From a virus, in IMG/VR virus record IMGVR_UViG_3300036760_000945, positions 1 to 64,000 of that record: 64,000 nt of DNA, one strand, 5' to 3'. Made by a program: the position numbers and the translations under genes. Position 1 is the stretch's first letter. Each line of letters opens with the position of its first letter. The notes below the pieces were generated by a model. The model worked only from the letters and a program-made list of their open reading frames with translations. It was not told the origin of the DNA and searched no databases. Below, piece by piece: positions 1 through 7,408 of the stretch.

Positions 1-18
1 CTAAAGAAGAATGAAACC

Positions 19-246
19 ATGATAAAGAACATCTTCTCAAAGAAGAAGCACAAGATCGGAGAGAAATTTACTATTACGAATAGACGTACTGGCCAACAAA
101 TGGAGGCAACGGTTATCAGGGACTACGGCGATGCAAGTAGCGGACCCATAACAACAATAAATGGCGAACCAATATGGCGCGATTACTATCAAGTAGAATG
201 CCACGAGCCTCTTGATGAGGAAATTCCTGGCGAGGAGACCGAATGA
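19..246 (+). CDS. hypothetical protein, 75 aa
   Basis: No family recognised. The protein has a basic N-terminus (residues 1-25, many Lys/Arg) and an acidic C-terminal tail (DEEIPGEE). The middle looks like a small beta domain. A short purine-rich stretch (AAGAAG) precedes the ATG. The stop overlaps the ATG of the next gene (ATGA), so it belongs to the replication operon and is probably translationally coupled to it. The operon continues left beyond the window edge. Confidence 0.6.
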   Translation: MIKNIFSKKKHKIGEKFTITNRRTGQQMEATVIRDYGDASSGPITTINGEPIWRDYYQVECHEPLDEEIPGEETE

Positions 247-425
247 ACATTCTTGACTGGCTTGATGCGCACATGCTTGTGTTCTGTGCAGCCTGTGGGA
301 AATTAATATTCAAAAAGGATGCTCAGTACGAGAGAACTACAACCGGGGCCACCGCCCCGCTCTGCAGAAAATGCCACCAGGAGATCTTCAATCCCTGGTC
401 AGACAAAGAGGAAAAGAAGAAATGA
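243..425 (+). CDS. small zinc-finger protein, 60 aa
   Basis: Two CxxC pairs, C17-A-A-C20 and C41-R-K-C44, separated by about 20 residues, form a four-cysteine zinc-ribbon-like module that occupies most of the protein. Probably a zinc-stabilised binding protein (nucleic acid or protein partner); function unknown. It is joined to both neighbours by ATGA overlaps, which argues that this short ORF is real. Confidence 0.65.
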   Translation: MNILDWLDAHMLVFCAACGKLIFKKDAQYERTTTGATAPLCRKCHQEIFNPWSDKEEKKK

Positions 426-838
426 GATCGTCACTCTACTTATTCGATCCCGATGAAGATGAGCAGACTATCCAGCGCGCAGCGCTAAGAGCAAAGACCC
501 CTCTTCAGGAGCGGGCACTTGCTGCATGTGGTAGGAAGTATTTCAAAAGCACGGAAGAACGAAAGCGCTGGCGGCTCCTTGAAGGAAAAACTCTCGGCGG
601 TACCGATGAGCAAATCCTCTATGCGGCATGGCTGTACCATAATATTGAACTTTGGGAAAAGGCCAATAGCAAAATGGTTGAGCGCATCTTCTATAAACTC
701 ATGTCAGCAATGGAGAATGAAGAACGCCGTATCGACTGGGAGGTAGCGAACCGGGCGAAGGTATTCGCGGACAGGAAAATAGATGTCAGCGCGCTCTTCG
801 AGAAAGGGAAAACAGATGATAATAGACCACATATCTAG
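422..838 (+). CDS. hypothetical replication-operon protein, 138 aa
   Basis: The start at 422 is chosen because it overlaps the upstream stop (ATGA) and follows a GAGGAAAAGAAG purine tract; the open frame extends further upstream but that part overlaps the previous gene. The sequence looks mostly helical and charged, with a Trp/Arg-rich middle (KRWRLLEGK). No catalytic motif was seen. Its place directly before the helicase loader suggests a replication-initiation or loader-accessory role, but that is inference from position only. Confidence 0.6.
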   Translation: MRSSLYLFDPDEDEQTIQRAALRAKTPLQERALAACGRKYFKSTEERKRWRLLEGKTLGGTDEQILYAAWLYHNIELWEKANSKMVERIFYKLMSAMENEERRIDWEVANRAKVFADRKIDVSALFEKGKTDDNRPHI

Positions 839-1643
839 GCTAGAAAGCTGGCTGTTCTGGCGGGACTTTATAGACAATCACCCAGGCAAGTTCGATAAAC
901 TTCAGTTCCCCATGTCTATCGAAGCCTATAGGCGAGTAATTGGGCCGGCGTGCCCCTTCTGTCATAATAACGGCTGGGGACCAGTGGGAGAGAAAAATAT
1001 CTATTGTGTATGCACCATGTTGGAATGGCTAGAGCAAAGCCGCCGGGACCTCCAGGACTTCGAAACTCCGGTAAAGGCAACCAGCCTCCTTACTCTTCAC
1101 CCTCTAGGAATATCACCCGAAGGCGATCAAGATCTACTGACCCTTCTCAAGGGCCTAAAGTCTTGGATCGAGTACCCCCATGGGTGGCTTGTAATCCAGG
1201 GGGGTAATGGCAGTGGCAAGACCCATGCTCTGGCAGCCATCAAGACCAGCTTGAACGGGCTGGCTGCCTTCATCAGCGTTGATAGGTTTCAGCAGAAACT
1301 TTTCGGTGCCCTTGAAGAGTCTGGCAAGGTAGAAGAGCTGATCCAGAACCTATCCACTATACCTATATTGTTGCTCGATGACTGGGGCTTGGAACACGAG
1401 AATTCCTGGACTACCGATACTTTGGCCTCAATTATCAATCGGAGGTATATGTACGCAGACGAATTCCCAACTGTAGTGACCTTCAATACTCCACTGGGCA
1501 CACTGCTCACCTCGCCCAACCCAGCCAAGCGCAGGATCATAAGCCGGCTTATCGACAGCAAGATTTCTACCATCTATAGGTTGCGGCAGGCTGACTACCG
1601 CTCGCCCATCGTGCAGAAGCAGATAGCGAGGGGAGGAAAATGA
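816..1643 (+). CDS. DnaC/DnaI-like helicase loader (AAA+ ATPase), 275 aa
   Basis: Predicted to load the replicative helicase on DNA. Visible parts: an N-terminal helical region; a cysteine cluster at residues 46-66 (CPFC followed by CVC) as in zinc-bearing DnaC/DnaI-type loaders; Walker A GGNGSGKT at about 129-136; Walker B ILLLDDWG at about 184-191; a sensor-1-like TVVTFNTP; and an Arg-containing segment RRIISRLID as an arginine-finger candidate. The ATG at 816 follows AAAGGG and overlaps the preceding gene by 23 nt. The stop overlaps the helicase ATG, so loader and helicase are produced together. Family assignment is confident; the exact partner is inferred. Confidence 0.88.
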   Translation: MIIDHISRLESWLFWRDFIDNHPGKFDKLQFPMSIEAYRRVIGPACPFCHNNGWGPVGEKNIYCVCTMLEWLEQSRRDLQDFETPVKATSLLTLHPLGISPEGDQDLLTLLKGLKSWIEYPHGWLVIQGGNGSGKTHALAAIKTSLNGLAAFISVDRFQQKLFGALEESGKVEELIQNLSTIPILLLDDWGLEHENSWTTDTLASIINRRYMYADEFPTVVTFNTPLGTLLTSPNPAKRRIISRLIDSKISTIYRLRQADYRSPIVQKQIARGGK

Positions 1644-2482
1644 CCATCCAACGCATTGACGAAATCGCACGTAAGGTCATCGATGATACCCGCAGGCGCC
1701 AAGAGCATCCCGAGGACTTTCGGCCTATCCCAACGAATCTCGAGGATCTCGACAAGATCATTGGCGGCATCACCGAGAGTCTCTATGTGGTCATTGGTGG
1801 GAAACACAAGACCGGTAAGTCGTCCCTGGCACTACATATTGCCTCTGCATTGGCCGCCTCTGGCCGCGGCAGAACCGAGTTCTATTCACTTGAGGAACTA
1901 CGAGAGCAGATGGGCACAAGATCGCTGGTGCGTCTCACCAATACAGTAGATCGCACAATGATGCGGAACCTCGTATTACAGGAGCAGCACTTCGAAGAGC
2001 TAGAGGCTGCACACGGTATGCTCATGGAGGGTAAAGTAAACTTGTGGCTTGAGGATGCCGAATCTACAGTAGAAGTGATTATCAAGGCTGCCATAGAAAA
2101 TAAGGCCAAGTTCGTGATTGTAGACTATTTGCAGCTTCTCGAAAGCAGGGCAAAGAAGACTGATAGCTATGTCCAGCAATGGGATCAGATCTCGGCACAG
2201 TTTGTCAGGGCCAGAAACCAGCACGAGATTTGCTTTGTGGTCGTCTACCAAATAGGTGAGCAAGGCAAAGCCTATGGCTCCCGCGCGGTCTACAGAGATG
2301 CAGACCTGATCATTGAAGTTGAAAGAAAGATAGATATTGTTACCGCAAAAGAGCTTGAGGAGCTTATCCACGTCAATGTGCGCCGCTCCAGGATCTGCAT
2401 GAGTGGCGAATGCGATCTAGCATTCAGTGGTGCACACAGTCGAGTTGGTAATATCCTACCACTAAATTTAGACATAGTATGA
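1640..2482 (+). CDS. DnaB-like replicative helicase, RecA-type core only, 280 aa
   Basis: Predicted hexameric 5'-3' helicase motor. Walker A-like GGKHKTGKSS at about residues 53-62, followed by a KaiC/DnaB-like core with Walker B FVIVDYLQLLE near residue 155 and a late Gln/Arg-containing segment (VVYQIGEQ, then the basic NVRRSR). It is short: full DnaB proteins are about 450 aa and have an N-terminal primase-interaction domain, which is missing here apart from about 35 residues. It could therefore work as a minimal helicase or a RecA-like ATPase. The ATGA overlap with the loader gene supports the helicase reading. Confidence 0.85.
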   Translation: MTIQRIDEIARKVIDDTRRRQEHPEDFRPIPTNLEDLDKIIGGITESLYVVIGGKHKTGKSSLALHIASALAASGRGRTEFYSLEELREQMGTRSLVRLTNTVDRTMMRNLVLQEQHFEELEAAHGMLMEGKVNLWLEDAESTVEVIIKAAIENKAKFVIVDYLQLLESRAKKTDSYVQQWDQISAQFVRARNQHEICFVVVYQIGEQGKAYGSRAVYRDADLIIEVERKIDIVTAKELEELIHVNVRRSRICMSGECDLAFSGAHSRVGNILPLNLDIV

Positions 2483-2488
2483 TATAAT
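2480..2488 (+). promoter_or_regulatory. extended -10 promoter (TGATATAAT)
   Basis: TATAAT at 2483-2488 preceded by TGn, overlapping the helicase stop codon, 24 nt before an ATG with an AAGGAG ribosome binding site. No good -35 hexamer at the usual distance. The following bases (TATAATACAGATGT) are identical to the promoter at 8666. Confidence 0.7.
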
Positions 2489-2512
2489 ACAGATGTTCAA
2501 GAAGGAGACAAA

Positions 2513-2764
2513 ATGAGCGACACAATGAGAAACCTTGAAGATCTCATCGCTGAAGAGGTAGGCATCGGTGTCCACACGGGACTACGCAAGTATTGTGGTT
2601 CAATAGAAGCGAACAAGGCATGGCACAGCATTAAAGAGATGCCAAGTAAAGAATGGGAATGCGTATGTGATGGAGTAGCAGAGGAGATAATCAAGGTTCT
2701 ACAAGAGCAGTACGTGAAGGGGAACCTGATCGGCAAGCTATGGCCACCTTTGTGCGTATTGTAA
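2513..2764 (+). CDS. hypothetical protein, 83 aa, own promoter
   Basis: Starts MSDTMRNLEDL after AAGGAG at 2502-2507. The first 70 residues look like a normal soluble helical protein. The last residues (GKLWPPLCVL) run into sequence that, in another frame, encodes an HNH endonuclease core, so the natural C-terminus may have been altered by an insertion. Function unknown. Confidence 0.6.
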   Translation: MSDTMRNLEDLIAEEVGIGVHTGLRKYCGSIEANKAWHSIKEMPSKEWECVCDGVAEEIIKVLQEQYVKGNLIGKLWPPLCVL

Positions 2765-2942
2765 CCAGAAGAAGCCTCTCCAGATGGACCATGTAGTTCC
2801 ACTTTCGAAGGGTGGCAGACATGATATAGATAATATAGTTCCAGCGTGCAAACCATGCAATGATAGTAAGGGAGTTTCTTCACTCTTGGTATTCTTATAC
2901 CGAAGGGCACAATCAAAAAGGAGTATACCAACAATATGCTAA
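2730..2942 (+). pseudogene. HNH endonuclease core without its own start
   Basis: In the frame read from 2742 the codons give a clear HNH core: HLCAYCNQKK, then MDHVVPLSKGGRHD, then IDNIVPACKPCNDSKG. That is CxxC, the catalytic DH, the conserved N of the middle HNH position and a second CxxC. The frame is closed upstream by a TGA at 2727-2729 and has no usable start codon before the first CxxC. It therefore looks like a decayed homing endonuclease, or the C-terminal part of the 2513 gene joined by a +1 frame change. Its last codons carry an AAAGGAG ribosome binding site and the ATG of the next gene at 2936. Confidence 0.75.
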
Positions 2943-3331
2943 AACTCTTTATGGGCAACCCCAGAGAGTTTATTAGACTAATACAATCTGGCATTTTCAA
3001 TCGCCTCACAAAGTTCTTCAATAATCTTGCGGGCAGGACCAGCGCCAGAGCATACCGCCTACTCTATGGCGGAGAAATGCCAGCGGCCCTGCCCAATGTA
3101 GCCACCTTACGAGACGATGAGGTGTTCGTTGTGGTAACTATCTATAAGGGGAGTGTCAGAATTGATGGGATTGTGGGGGCCCCAGAAAATGTGCAGATGT
3201 ACCTGGACAATTACCCGGGCGCAGTTGCCTATGTAAGGCGTATTGATGAATTGAAGCAAAGCGTCATGGGAATAATTACTTCACCGCAAATTTATGCTAG
3301 TGGCAGGAGCGATAAGAAATGGCTACTATAA
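2936..3331 (+). CDS. hypothetical protein, 131 aa
   Basis: Starts MLKLFMGNPREF with AAAGGAG 11 nt upstream. The N-terminal 40 residues are amphipathic and basic; the rest (FVVVTIYKGSVRIDGIVG and following) looks like a compact alpha/beta fold. No family recognised. It overlaps the wHTH gene by 13 nt. The ribosome binding site and start lie inside the 3' end of the HNH remnant. Confidence 0.6.
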   Translation: MLKLFMGNPREFIRLIQSGIFNRLTKFFNNLAGRTSARAYRLLYGGEMPAALPNVATLRDDEVFVVVTIYKGSVRIDGIVGAPENVQMYLDNYPGAVAYVRRIDELKQSVMGIITSPQIYASGRSDKKWLL

Positions 3332-3555
3332 CCGTTTTATCAGATCAGCACCTGATGGTCCTTCTTGGAATATCTCGGCACCAATCCATTCGCGAGATCG
3401 CTGCAATCATAGGCCGTGCAGTTGGCACAGTCCAGCAGAGATTGCACGATCTCGAGGAGGCTGGCCTGATCTCCAAGAGCGTGGCAAGAAAAGCACGTAA
3501 CAGATATCTGACAAGCAGCGGCCAGGCGCTATTGCAGCAGCGCAGGCTCGGCTAG
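3319..3555 (+). CDS. winged helix-turn-helix DNA-binding protein, 78 aa
   Basis: A single wHTH domain fills the protein: helix 2 HQSIREIAAIIG, turn, recognition helix AVGTVQQRLHDLEEAGLI, then a wing-like segment ending RYLTSSGQALL. This is the layout of MarR/ArsR-type minimal regulators. With no other domain it is probably a small transcription regulator of the phage. The start overlaps the previous gene. Confidence 0.75.
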   Translation: MATITVLSDQHLMVLLGISRHQSIREIAAIIGRAVGTVQQRLHDLEEAGLISKSVARKARNRYLTSSGQALLQQRRLG

Positions 3556-3574
3556 TTTCCAAGTTGGAGGAAGA

Positions 3575-3610
3575 ATGGACCAAGACCAGATCAAAGCATT
3601 TGTTATCTCT
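3575..3610 (+). repeat. degenerate copy of the 5' end of the 4237 gene
   Basis: ATG at 3575 follows GGAGG and reads MDQDQIKAFVIS, close to MEQKVKEFIIS at 4237. The DNA also matches (ATGGA, CA, AAAG, TTATCTCT in register). It then runs into the GIY-YIG gene and hits a stop at 3731-3733. It marks the left edge of an endonuclease insertion in the first codons of the 4237 gene. Confidence 0.65.
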
Positions 3611-3623
3611 TCTAGAGGTAGTT

Positions 3624-4253
3624 ATGCTTCAACAGGGTATTTACCAAATTACAAATCTAATCAGTGGCAGTTTCTATATTGGCCAGTCAAGTCACTTAGC
3701 TACTCGAAGGGCAGAGCATTGGCGTTCACTTAGAAGAGGCAATCACCACAACCAACATATCCAGTATGCCTGGAATAGATACGGCCCAGAGAGTCTTAAA
3801 TTTACAACTCTCTTATACTGTGAGCTATTTGAGCTTACACATTATGAGCAGGCATTTGTAGAGAGACTACATCCAGAATATAACATCTGCCTTGAGTGTG
3901 TAACTAGCACTCGAGGTTTATCTCTTTCAAATGAGCACAAGAAGAAAATCAGTATATCACTACTTGGCAACACCAGAAATCTTGGCCGTCATCATACAGA
4001 CAGTACCAAGCAGAAAATGAGTATGGCGCGCAAAGGTAAACCACATCCTTATAGGCGCCCCCCTCATTCAGAGGAGACAAAGCAGAAAATGAGTATAGCA
4101 GCACTTGGCCGGCACCTCTCTGAGGAAAGTAAACAAAAGATAAGCAAGGGACACATGGGCCTACGCCCCACAGAAGAAACCAGAAAGAAAATGAGTAGAA
4201 CACATAAGCTACTAAAATCCAGAAGGAGACTAGAATATGGAGCAGAAAGTTAA
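3624..4253 (+). CDS. GIY-YIG homing endonuclease with NUMOD3 repeats, 209 aa
   Basis: The GIY-YIG catalytic domain is at residues 5-90: GIYQITN, then FYIGQSS, then a catalytic-type Arg/Glu region (RRAEHWRSL and HYEQAFVERLHPEYN). The C-terminal half holds five NUMOD3-like DNA-binding repeats of about 18 residues (HKKKISISLLG, TKQKMSMARKG, TKQKMSIAALG, SKQKISKGHMG, TRKKMSRTHK). The start at 3624 follows AGAGGT; the open frame extends upstream from a TTG at 3564 but that part is the copied start of another gene. The 3' end contains the ribosome binding site and ATG of the downstream gene. Confidence 0.92.
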   Translation: MLQQGIYQITNLISGSFYIGQSSHLATRRAEHWRSLRRGNHHNQHIQYAWNRYGPESLKFTTLLYCELFELTHYEQAFVERLHPEYNICLECVTSTRGLSLSNEHKKKISISLLGNTRNLGRHHTDSTKQKMSMARKGKPHPYRRPPHSEETKQKMSIAALGRHLSEESKQKISKGHMGLRPTEETRKKMSRTHKLLKSRRRLEYGAES

Positions 4254-4593
4254 AGAGTTCATTATCTCTGTGCGCCTGCGTTCCAGGGCAGAGATGAACG
4301 TCAACGGCTCAAGCCGGAAGAGTGTTAAAAGGCTCATCATTCAGATGACTGACGCCCTTGAGAACAAGAAGTTGAGGAACCATGTGCTAGCAGCAATTAC
4401 GGGGCTGCCTATCACCAGCCAAAACCAACTTACGCAGGGCAGCACCAGTATCCTGATTGATGAAACGAACGATGGCAAGTCGAATGAGATCCTGCGCGCT
4501 ATCGAAGAAGTAGTAGCCGCAGGCTTTGCAAAGGATCCTATTCACTTTCGCCCGTGCACATTGTTTCAATGGGAGCATCCCAGTGGCAAATAA
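4237..4593 (+). CDS. hypothetical protein, 118 aa, displaced by the GIY-YIG gene
   Basis: No family recognised. Mixed alpha/beta composition with a basic N-terminal half. The start and its AAGGAG lie inside the last codons of the GIY-YIG endonuclease (17 nt overlap). A second, degenerate copy of its first twelve codons lies in front of the endonuclease at 3575, so the gene seems to have survived the insertion by using a start supplied by the element. It overlaps the next gene by 11 nt. Confidence 0.65.
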   Translation: MEQKVKEFIISVRLRSRAEMNVNGSSRKSVKRLIIQMTDALENKKLRNHVLAAITGLPITSQNQLTQGSTSILIDETNDGKSNEILRAIEEVVAAGFAKDPIHFRPCTLFQWEHPSGK

Positions 4594-5014
4594 ATTATCA
4601 GAGAGAGACCTGCTCAAGATAAACTTAGTTTCAGAGCGCAGCATGTTTGTCCCGGGCAAAGGTAGATTCCCTATTTGCCCCGTTTGTAAGCACGCTATCT
4701 TTGGTGCACCCGACCTCCATGAGGCAATTATCACCCGCGGCCAGGTAGCAGGTACGGGGAAGGCAAGAAAGGACAAGATATATAGCCGTTATAACTGTGT
4801 GCTAAGGCACAATACTTGCCCTACCGGACAGTCGCATACACCGGGCATTGGCAGTCACGAAGACTTTGATGCTTGCCTCAAGCAGATTATAGAGTTTGAG
4901 GGCTATGAGGCGCTCTTGGAATGGCTGGCTAGCATGGAGGATACCTATCCAATAGCAGCTACCCAGGCCATGTTCCGTGTCAAAAGCCACCACAACAAAG
5001 CAAAAGGAGACTAA
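4583..5014 (+). CDS. zinc-binding HNH/treble-clef-like protein, 143 aa
   Basis: The GTG at 4583 with GGGAGC upstream is preferred over earlier in-frame starts that lie inside the previous gene. CPVC at about residues 32-35, LHEAIITRG at about 44-52 and a following NCVLRHNTCP resemble the metal-binding frame of treble-clef/HNH-like phage proteins, but the catalytic DH pair is not obvious. The C-terminal 50 residues are helical. It could be a nuclease or a structural zinc protein; I cannot decide. Confidence 0.6.
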   Translation: MANKLSERDLLKINLVSERSMFVPGKGRFPICPVCKHAIFGAPDLHEAIITRGQVAGTGKARKDKIYSRYNCVLRHNTCPTGQSHTPGIGSHEDFDACLKQIIEFEGYEALLEWLASMEDTYPIAATQAMFRVKSHHNKAKGD

Positions 5015-5015
5015 A

Positions 5016-5345
5016 ATGTATATCGAACTAGACAAGATAGCGCTTATTATCAACTTCATGTATGTTCATGACATGAGGATGCACAACGACAAAGGAAGAA
5101 AGAATAAATTCTTTGGGTGTCCAATGGTCACAGTGTGTTGGCTTACTGATCGGAAACCAGGGGAACCAATGGCCAGAACTACGGAAACACAGGCGCGGTG
5201 TTCCGAGTCAGAAAAGACCTGTAACAAGATCCGCGGGAAGAAAGTGGCCCTCGCGAAGGCACTCATCTCAGCATTCCCAGAGAACAAAGATATTCGTAGG
5301 CGGGTCTGGGAACAATACCTGGCACTTACGGCACCTGGAGGCTAA
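5016..5345 (+). CDS. hypothetical protein, 109 aa
   Basis: The start at 5016 is chosen for the strong AAAGGAG 7 nt before it. The middle is Cys- and Arg-rich (RCSESEKTCNKIRGKK) and the C-terminus is helical. The spacing to the neighbours is one to two bases, so it lies within the same operon. Function unknown. Confidence 0.6.
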   Translation: MYIELDKIALIINFMYVHDMRMHNDKGRKNKFFGCPMVTVCWLTDRKPGEPMARTTETQARCSESEKTCNKIRGKKVALAKALISAFPENKDIRRRVWEQYLALTAPGG

Positions 5346-5346
5346 T

Positions 5347-5898
5347 ATGTTCGATAGTTTTGTCAGTGAACAGAAAGACAAGACGCCCAATGCCGTCCCC
5401 TTCTTCGATGAAGTCAAGGCAAGTGCTGGTTGGCAGGGCTATGCAACGACCAAATCTCTTGACACCCTCAAGGCCGAGGTCATGACCGCCATGAGCCGGC
5501 TGGGAGGTCTAGTGAGCGGCTTCGAGAGAGGTATGTACGGCGAGCGTGGCGGGTTTAGGATCCATTACACTATTGAGTCGGAGACGGGCAAGATGTACCC
5601 GGGACAAATGGATATTGCCGCGCTGCCGGTCAGGAAGACGCCACACCGCAGGTCCTACCAAGGCTACGAAAAACTCTGCGAGCAGGCCCTGCGTATGGCG
5701 CTGTACAATATAGCCATGTGCCTTGAGGGTATGTGGCTTATGCAGCAACTATCGCCAGGGTACGCGCCGCTTATCCCATGGATGCTAGTAGCAAACGGCA
5801 AGACAGTAACCCAACTATGGAGCGAGAGCTCCTCAATGAAGGCGCTAGCCCCGCTAGTAGAGGAAGAATTCATCGAGGGCATTGCGAGAGAGATATAG
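5347..5898 (+). CDS. hypothetical protein, 183 aa
   Basis: Starts MFDSFVSEQ one base after the previous stop, with GGAGG upstream. Residues 60-95 look like beta strands (GGFRIHYTIESETGK) and the C-terminal half is helical and rather hydrophobic (ALYNIAMCLEGMWLMQQL). No membrane signal is strong enough to call. No family recognised; its position between zinc proteins and the RNA ligase suggests a role in nucleic-acid metabolism only by context. Confidence 0.65.
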   Translation: MFDSFVSEQKDKTPNAVPFFDEVKASAGWQGYATTKSLDTLKAEVMTAMSRLGGLVSGFERGMYGERGGFRIHYTIESETGKMYPGQMDIAALPVRKTPHRRSYQGYEKLCEQALRMALYNIAMCLEGMWLMQQLSPGYAPLIPWMLVANGKTVTQLWSESSSMKALAPLVEEEFIEGIAREI

Positions 5899-5910
5899 GA
5901 GAAAAACAAA

Positions 5911-5976
5911 ATGGAACATATTAGCAGCTATCCTTGGCCACTTGTAGTATACTTAGGGCATGGAAATATCCATTGA
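5911..5976 (+). repeat. degenerate copy of the RNA ligase 5' end
   Basis: An ORF of 21 codons starting MEHISSYPWP and continuing VYLGHGNIH before a stop. The true ligase starts MQHISSYCEV and continues YQLGHRSIK. It has its own ribosome binding site (TAGGAG at 5897-5902) and lies 204 nt upstream of the intact start. The fragment looks like the original start of the ligase gene, cut off by the insertion of the 5960-6112 sequence. Confidence 0.65.
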
Positions 5977-6112
5977 ATATCTTGCATTGTTTATTGCAAC
6001 AAGTAGCGGGGGACGAGGACACCAGCATGGAATGCAGCGCCTGCCAATCGAACTTGAAAAGCGAAGAGAAGAACTAAAACAACTACTACACCAAGAAAAT
6101 AGGAGATATTGA
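5960..6112 (+). CDS. small ORF between two copies of the ligase start, 50 aa
   Basis: The ORF reads MEISIEYLALFIATSS and ends with a charged helix ELEKRREELKQLLHQENRRY. Its last codons contain the GGAG used by the ligase ATG at 6115. It occupies the same position relative to the ligase as the GIY-YIG gene does to the 4237 gene. It may be the remains of a mobile insert or a new small gene; no nuclease motif is visible. Confidence 0.4.
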   Translation: MEISIEYLALFIATSSGGRGHQHGMQRLPIELEKRREELKQLLHQENRRY

Positions 6113-6114
6113 CA

Positions 6115-7023
6115 ATGCAACACATTTCAAGTTATTGTGAAGTTTATCAGCTTGGCCACCGCTCAATCAAGGATATTTTCTCATCAGAGGTTGTCCTAGA
6201 AGAGAAAATTGACGGCTCATCATTTTCGTTTGGGGTCCTTGGCGATGAATTAGTATGTCGCAGCAAGGGCAAGCAATTGATAGTCGATGCACCAGAAAAG
6301 ATGTTTACGAAGGCCATTGCAACTGCGCAGAGAATTATGCCAGAACTACACAAGGACTGGATCTATCGTGGTGAGTTTCTTGAAAAGCCAAAGCACAACA
6401 CACTAAAATACTCACGTGTGCCAGATGGCAATATCATCATATACGATATAATGGTTGCGCCGGAGGACTATCTTGGGCCCCAAGAGAAGGTCGAGGAGTG
6501 CAGGAGGCTTGGCCTCGAATGTGTGCCCCTGCTAGCCAAAGGCAAGATCGACAACCTCGAGATGTTCAAGGAGTTCCTCGAGCAGGAGTCAATCTTGGGC
6601 GGCACCAAGATTGAGGGCATAGTAATCAAGAACTACTCACTGTTCACTCAATCCAAGAAGGCAATGATGGGCAAATATGTCAGTGAGGCCTTCAAGGAGG
6701 TCCATGACAAGGACTGGAAAACACGCAACCCTCATGGGAAAGACCTAGTATTTATGCTTACAGAGAAATATCACACTGAGGCGCGTTGGCAAAAAGCAAT
6801 CCAGCACCTACGCGACGCCGGTGCCCTTGAAGGGTCGCCTAAAGATATTGGCTTGCTCATCCGCGAGGTGCCAGCCGACATCCTGAAGGAATGTGAAACT
6901 GAGATTAGGGATGTTCTATTCAAGCACTTCTGGCCGCAAATTGCCCGGGGCGTTACCCGCGGGTTGCCCGAGTTCTACAAAGAGCAGCTTGCGGAGAGTA
7001 CATTCCAGGAGGTTAAGGAATGA
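6115..7023 (+). CDS. Rnl2-like RNA ligase, 302 aa
   Basis: ATP-dependent RNA ligase of the nucleotidyltransferase superfamily, predicted to seal nicked or cleaved RNA such as host-damaged tRNA. Motif I EKIDGSSFSFG has the lysine that would be adenylylated at residue 31; motif III YRGEFL is at about 84-89; motif IV EGIVIK is at about 167-172; motif V is MMGKYV with Lys near 187. The C-terminal 100 residues are helical, as in Rnl2. A TTG at 6109 is in frame, but the ATG at 6115 has better spacing from GGAG. The phage also carries a tRNA-Arg, consistent with tRNA defence, although this link is inference. Confidence 0.9.
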   Translation: MQHISSYCEVYQLGHRSIKDIFSSEVVLEEKIDGSSFSFGVLGDELVCRSKGKQLIVDAPEKMFTKAIATAQRIMPELHKDWIYRGEFLEKPKHNTLKYSRVPDGNIIIYDIMVAPEDYLGPQEKVEECRRLGLECVPLLAKGKIDNLEMFKEFLEQESILGGTKIEGIVIKNYSLFTQSKKAMMGKYVSEAFKEVHDKDWKTRNPHGKDLVFMLTEKYHTEARWQKAIQHLRDAGALEGSPKDIGLLIREVPADILKECETEIRDVLFKHFWPQIARGVTRGLPEFYKEQLAESTFQEVKE

Positions 7024-7054
7024 AAATCTGGATACATGTTAAGGGAGCACTATA

Positions 7055-7399
7055 ATGCCAACAGCCCGAGAATATGAGGATGAGATCGAGCGCCAGCAGA
7101 GAACCAATCAGGACCTATTTAGTCAACTAGCAAACATCAAAAGTCAAGTTGTTACCCTAGAGGATATAGAAAAGATGGAGCAGAATTATATCCACGCAAG
7201 TAACTATCAGTTCCGTCGAGAGAATGAAAGATTTAGTTGGCTCACGGATCTTCTTTGTGCCATCAGAAAATATCTAGGGATAGAAGACAAAAAGTATGGC
7301 CTCTCGTCCCTAATAGATAGGGCCAAGAACAAAAAACTAATCCTCTTACTCGATGCTCTCCAGATCTTTTACTCGAGGATGGACCTAGATGATAGATAG
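7055..7399 (+). CDS. coiled-coil hypothetical protein, 114 aa
   Basis: Residues 5-65 are rich in Glu, Gln and Lys with heptad-like spacing (YEDEIERQQRTNQDLFSQL), suggesting a coiled coil. The C-terminal part is Leu-rich and helical. GGGAG lies 8 nt before the ATG. No family recognised. Confidence 0.6.
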   Translation: MPTAREYEDEIERQQRTNQDLFSQLANIKSQVVTLEDIEKMEQNYIHASNYQFRRENERFSWLTDLLCAIRKYLGIEDKKYGLSSLIDRAKNKKLILLLDALQIFYSRMDLDDR

Positions 7400-7408
7400 G
7401 CCCAAAAA

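Noticed and set aside
2497-3021. Minus-strand frame of 174 aa
   Set aside because: Antisense of the 2513 gene and the HNH remnant, no ribosome binding site, no domain pattern; the HNH motif on the plus strand explains the DNA better.
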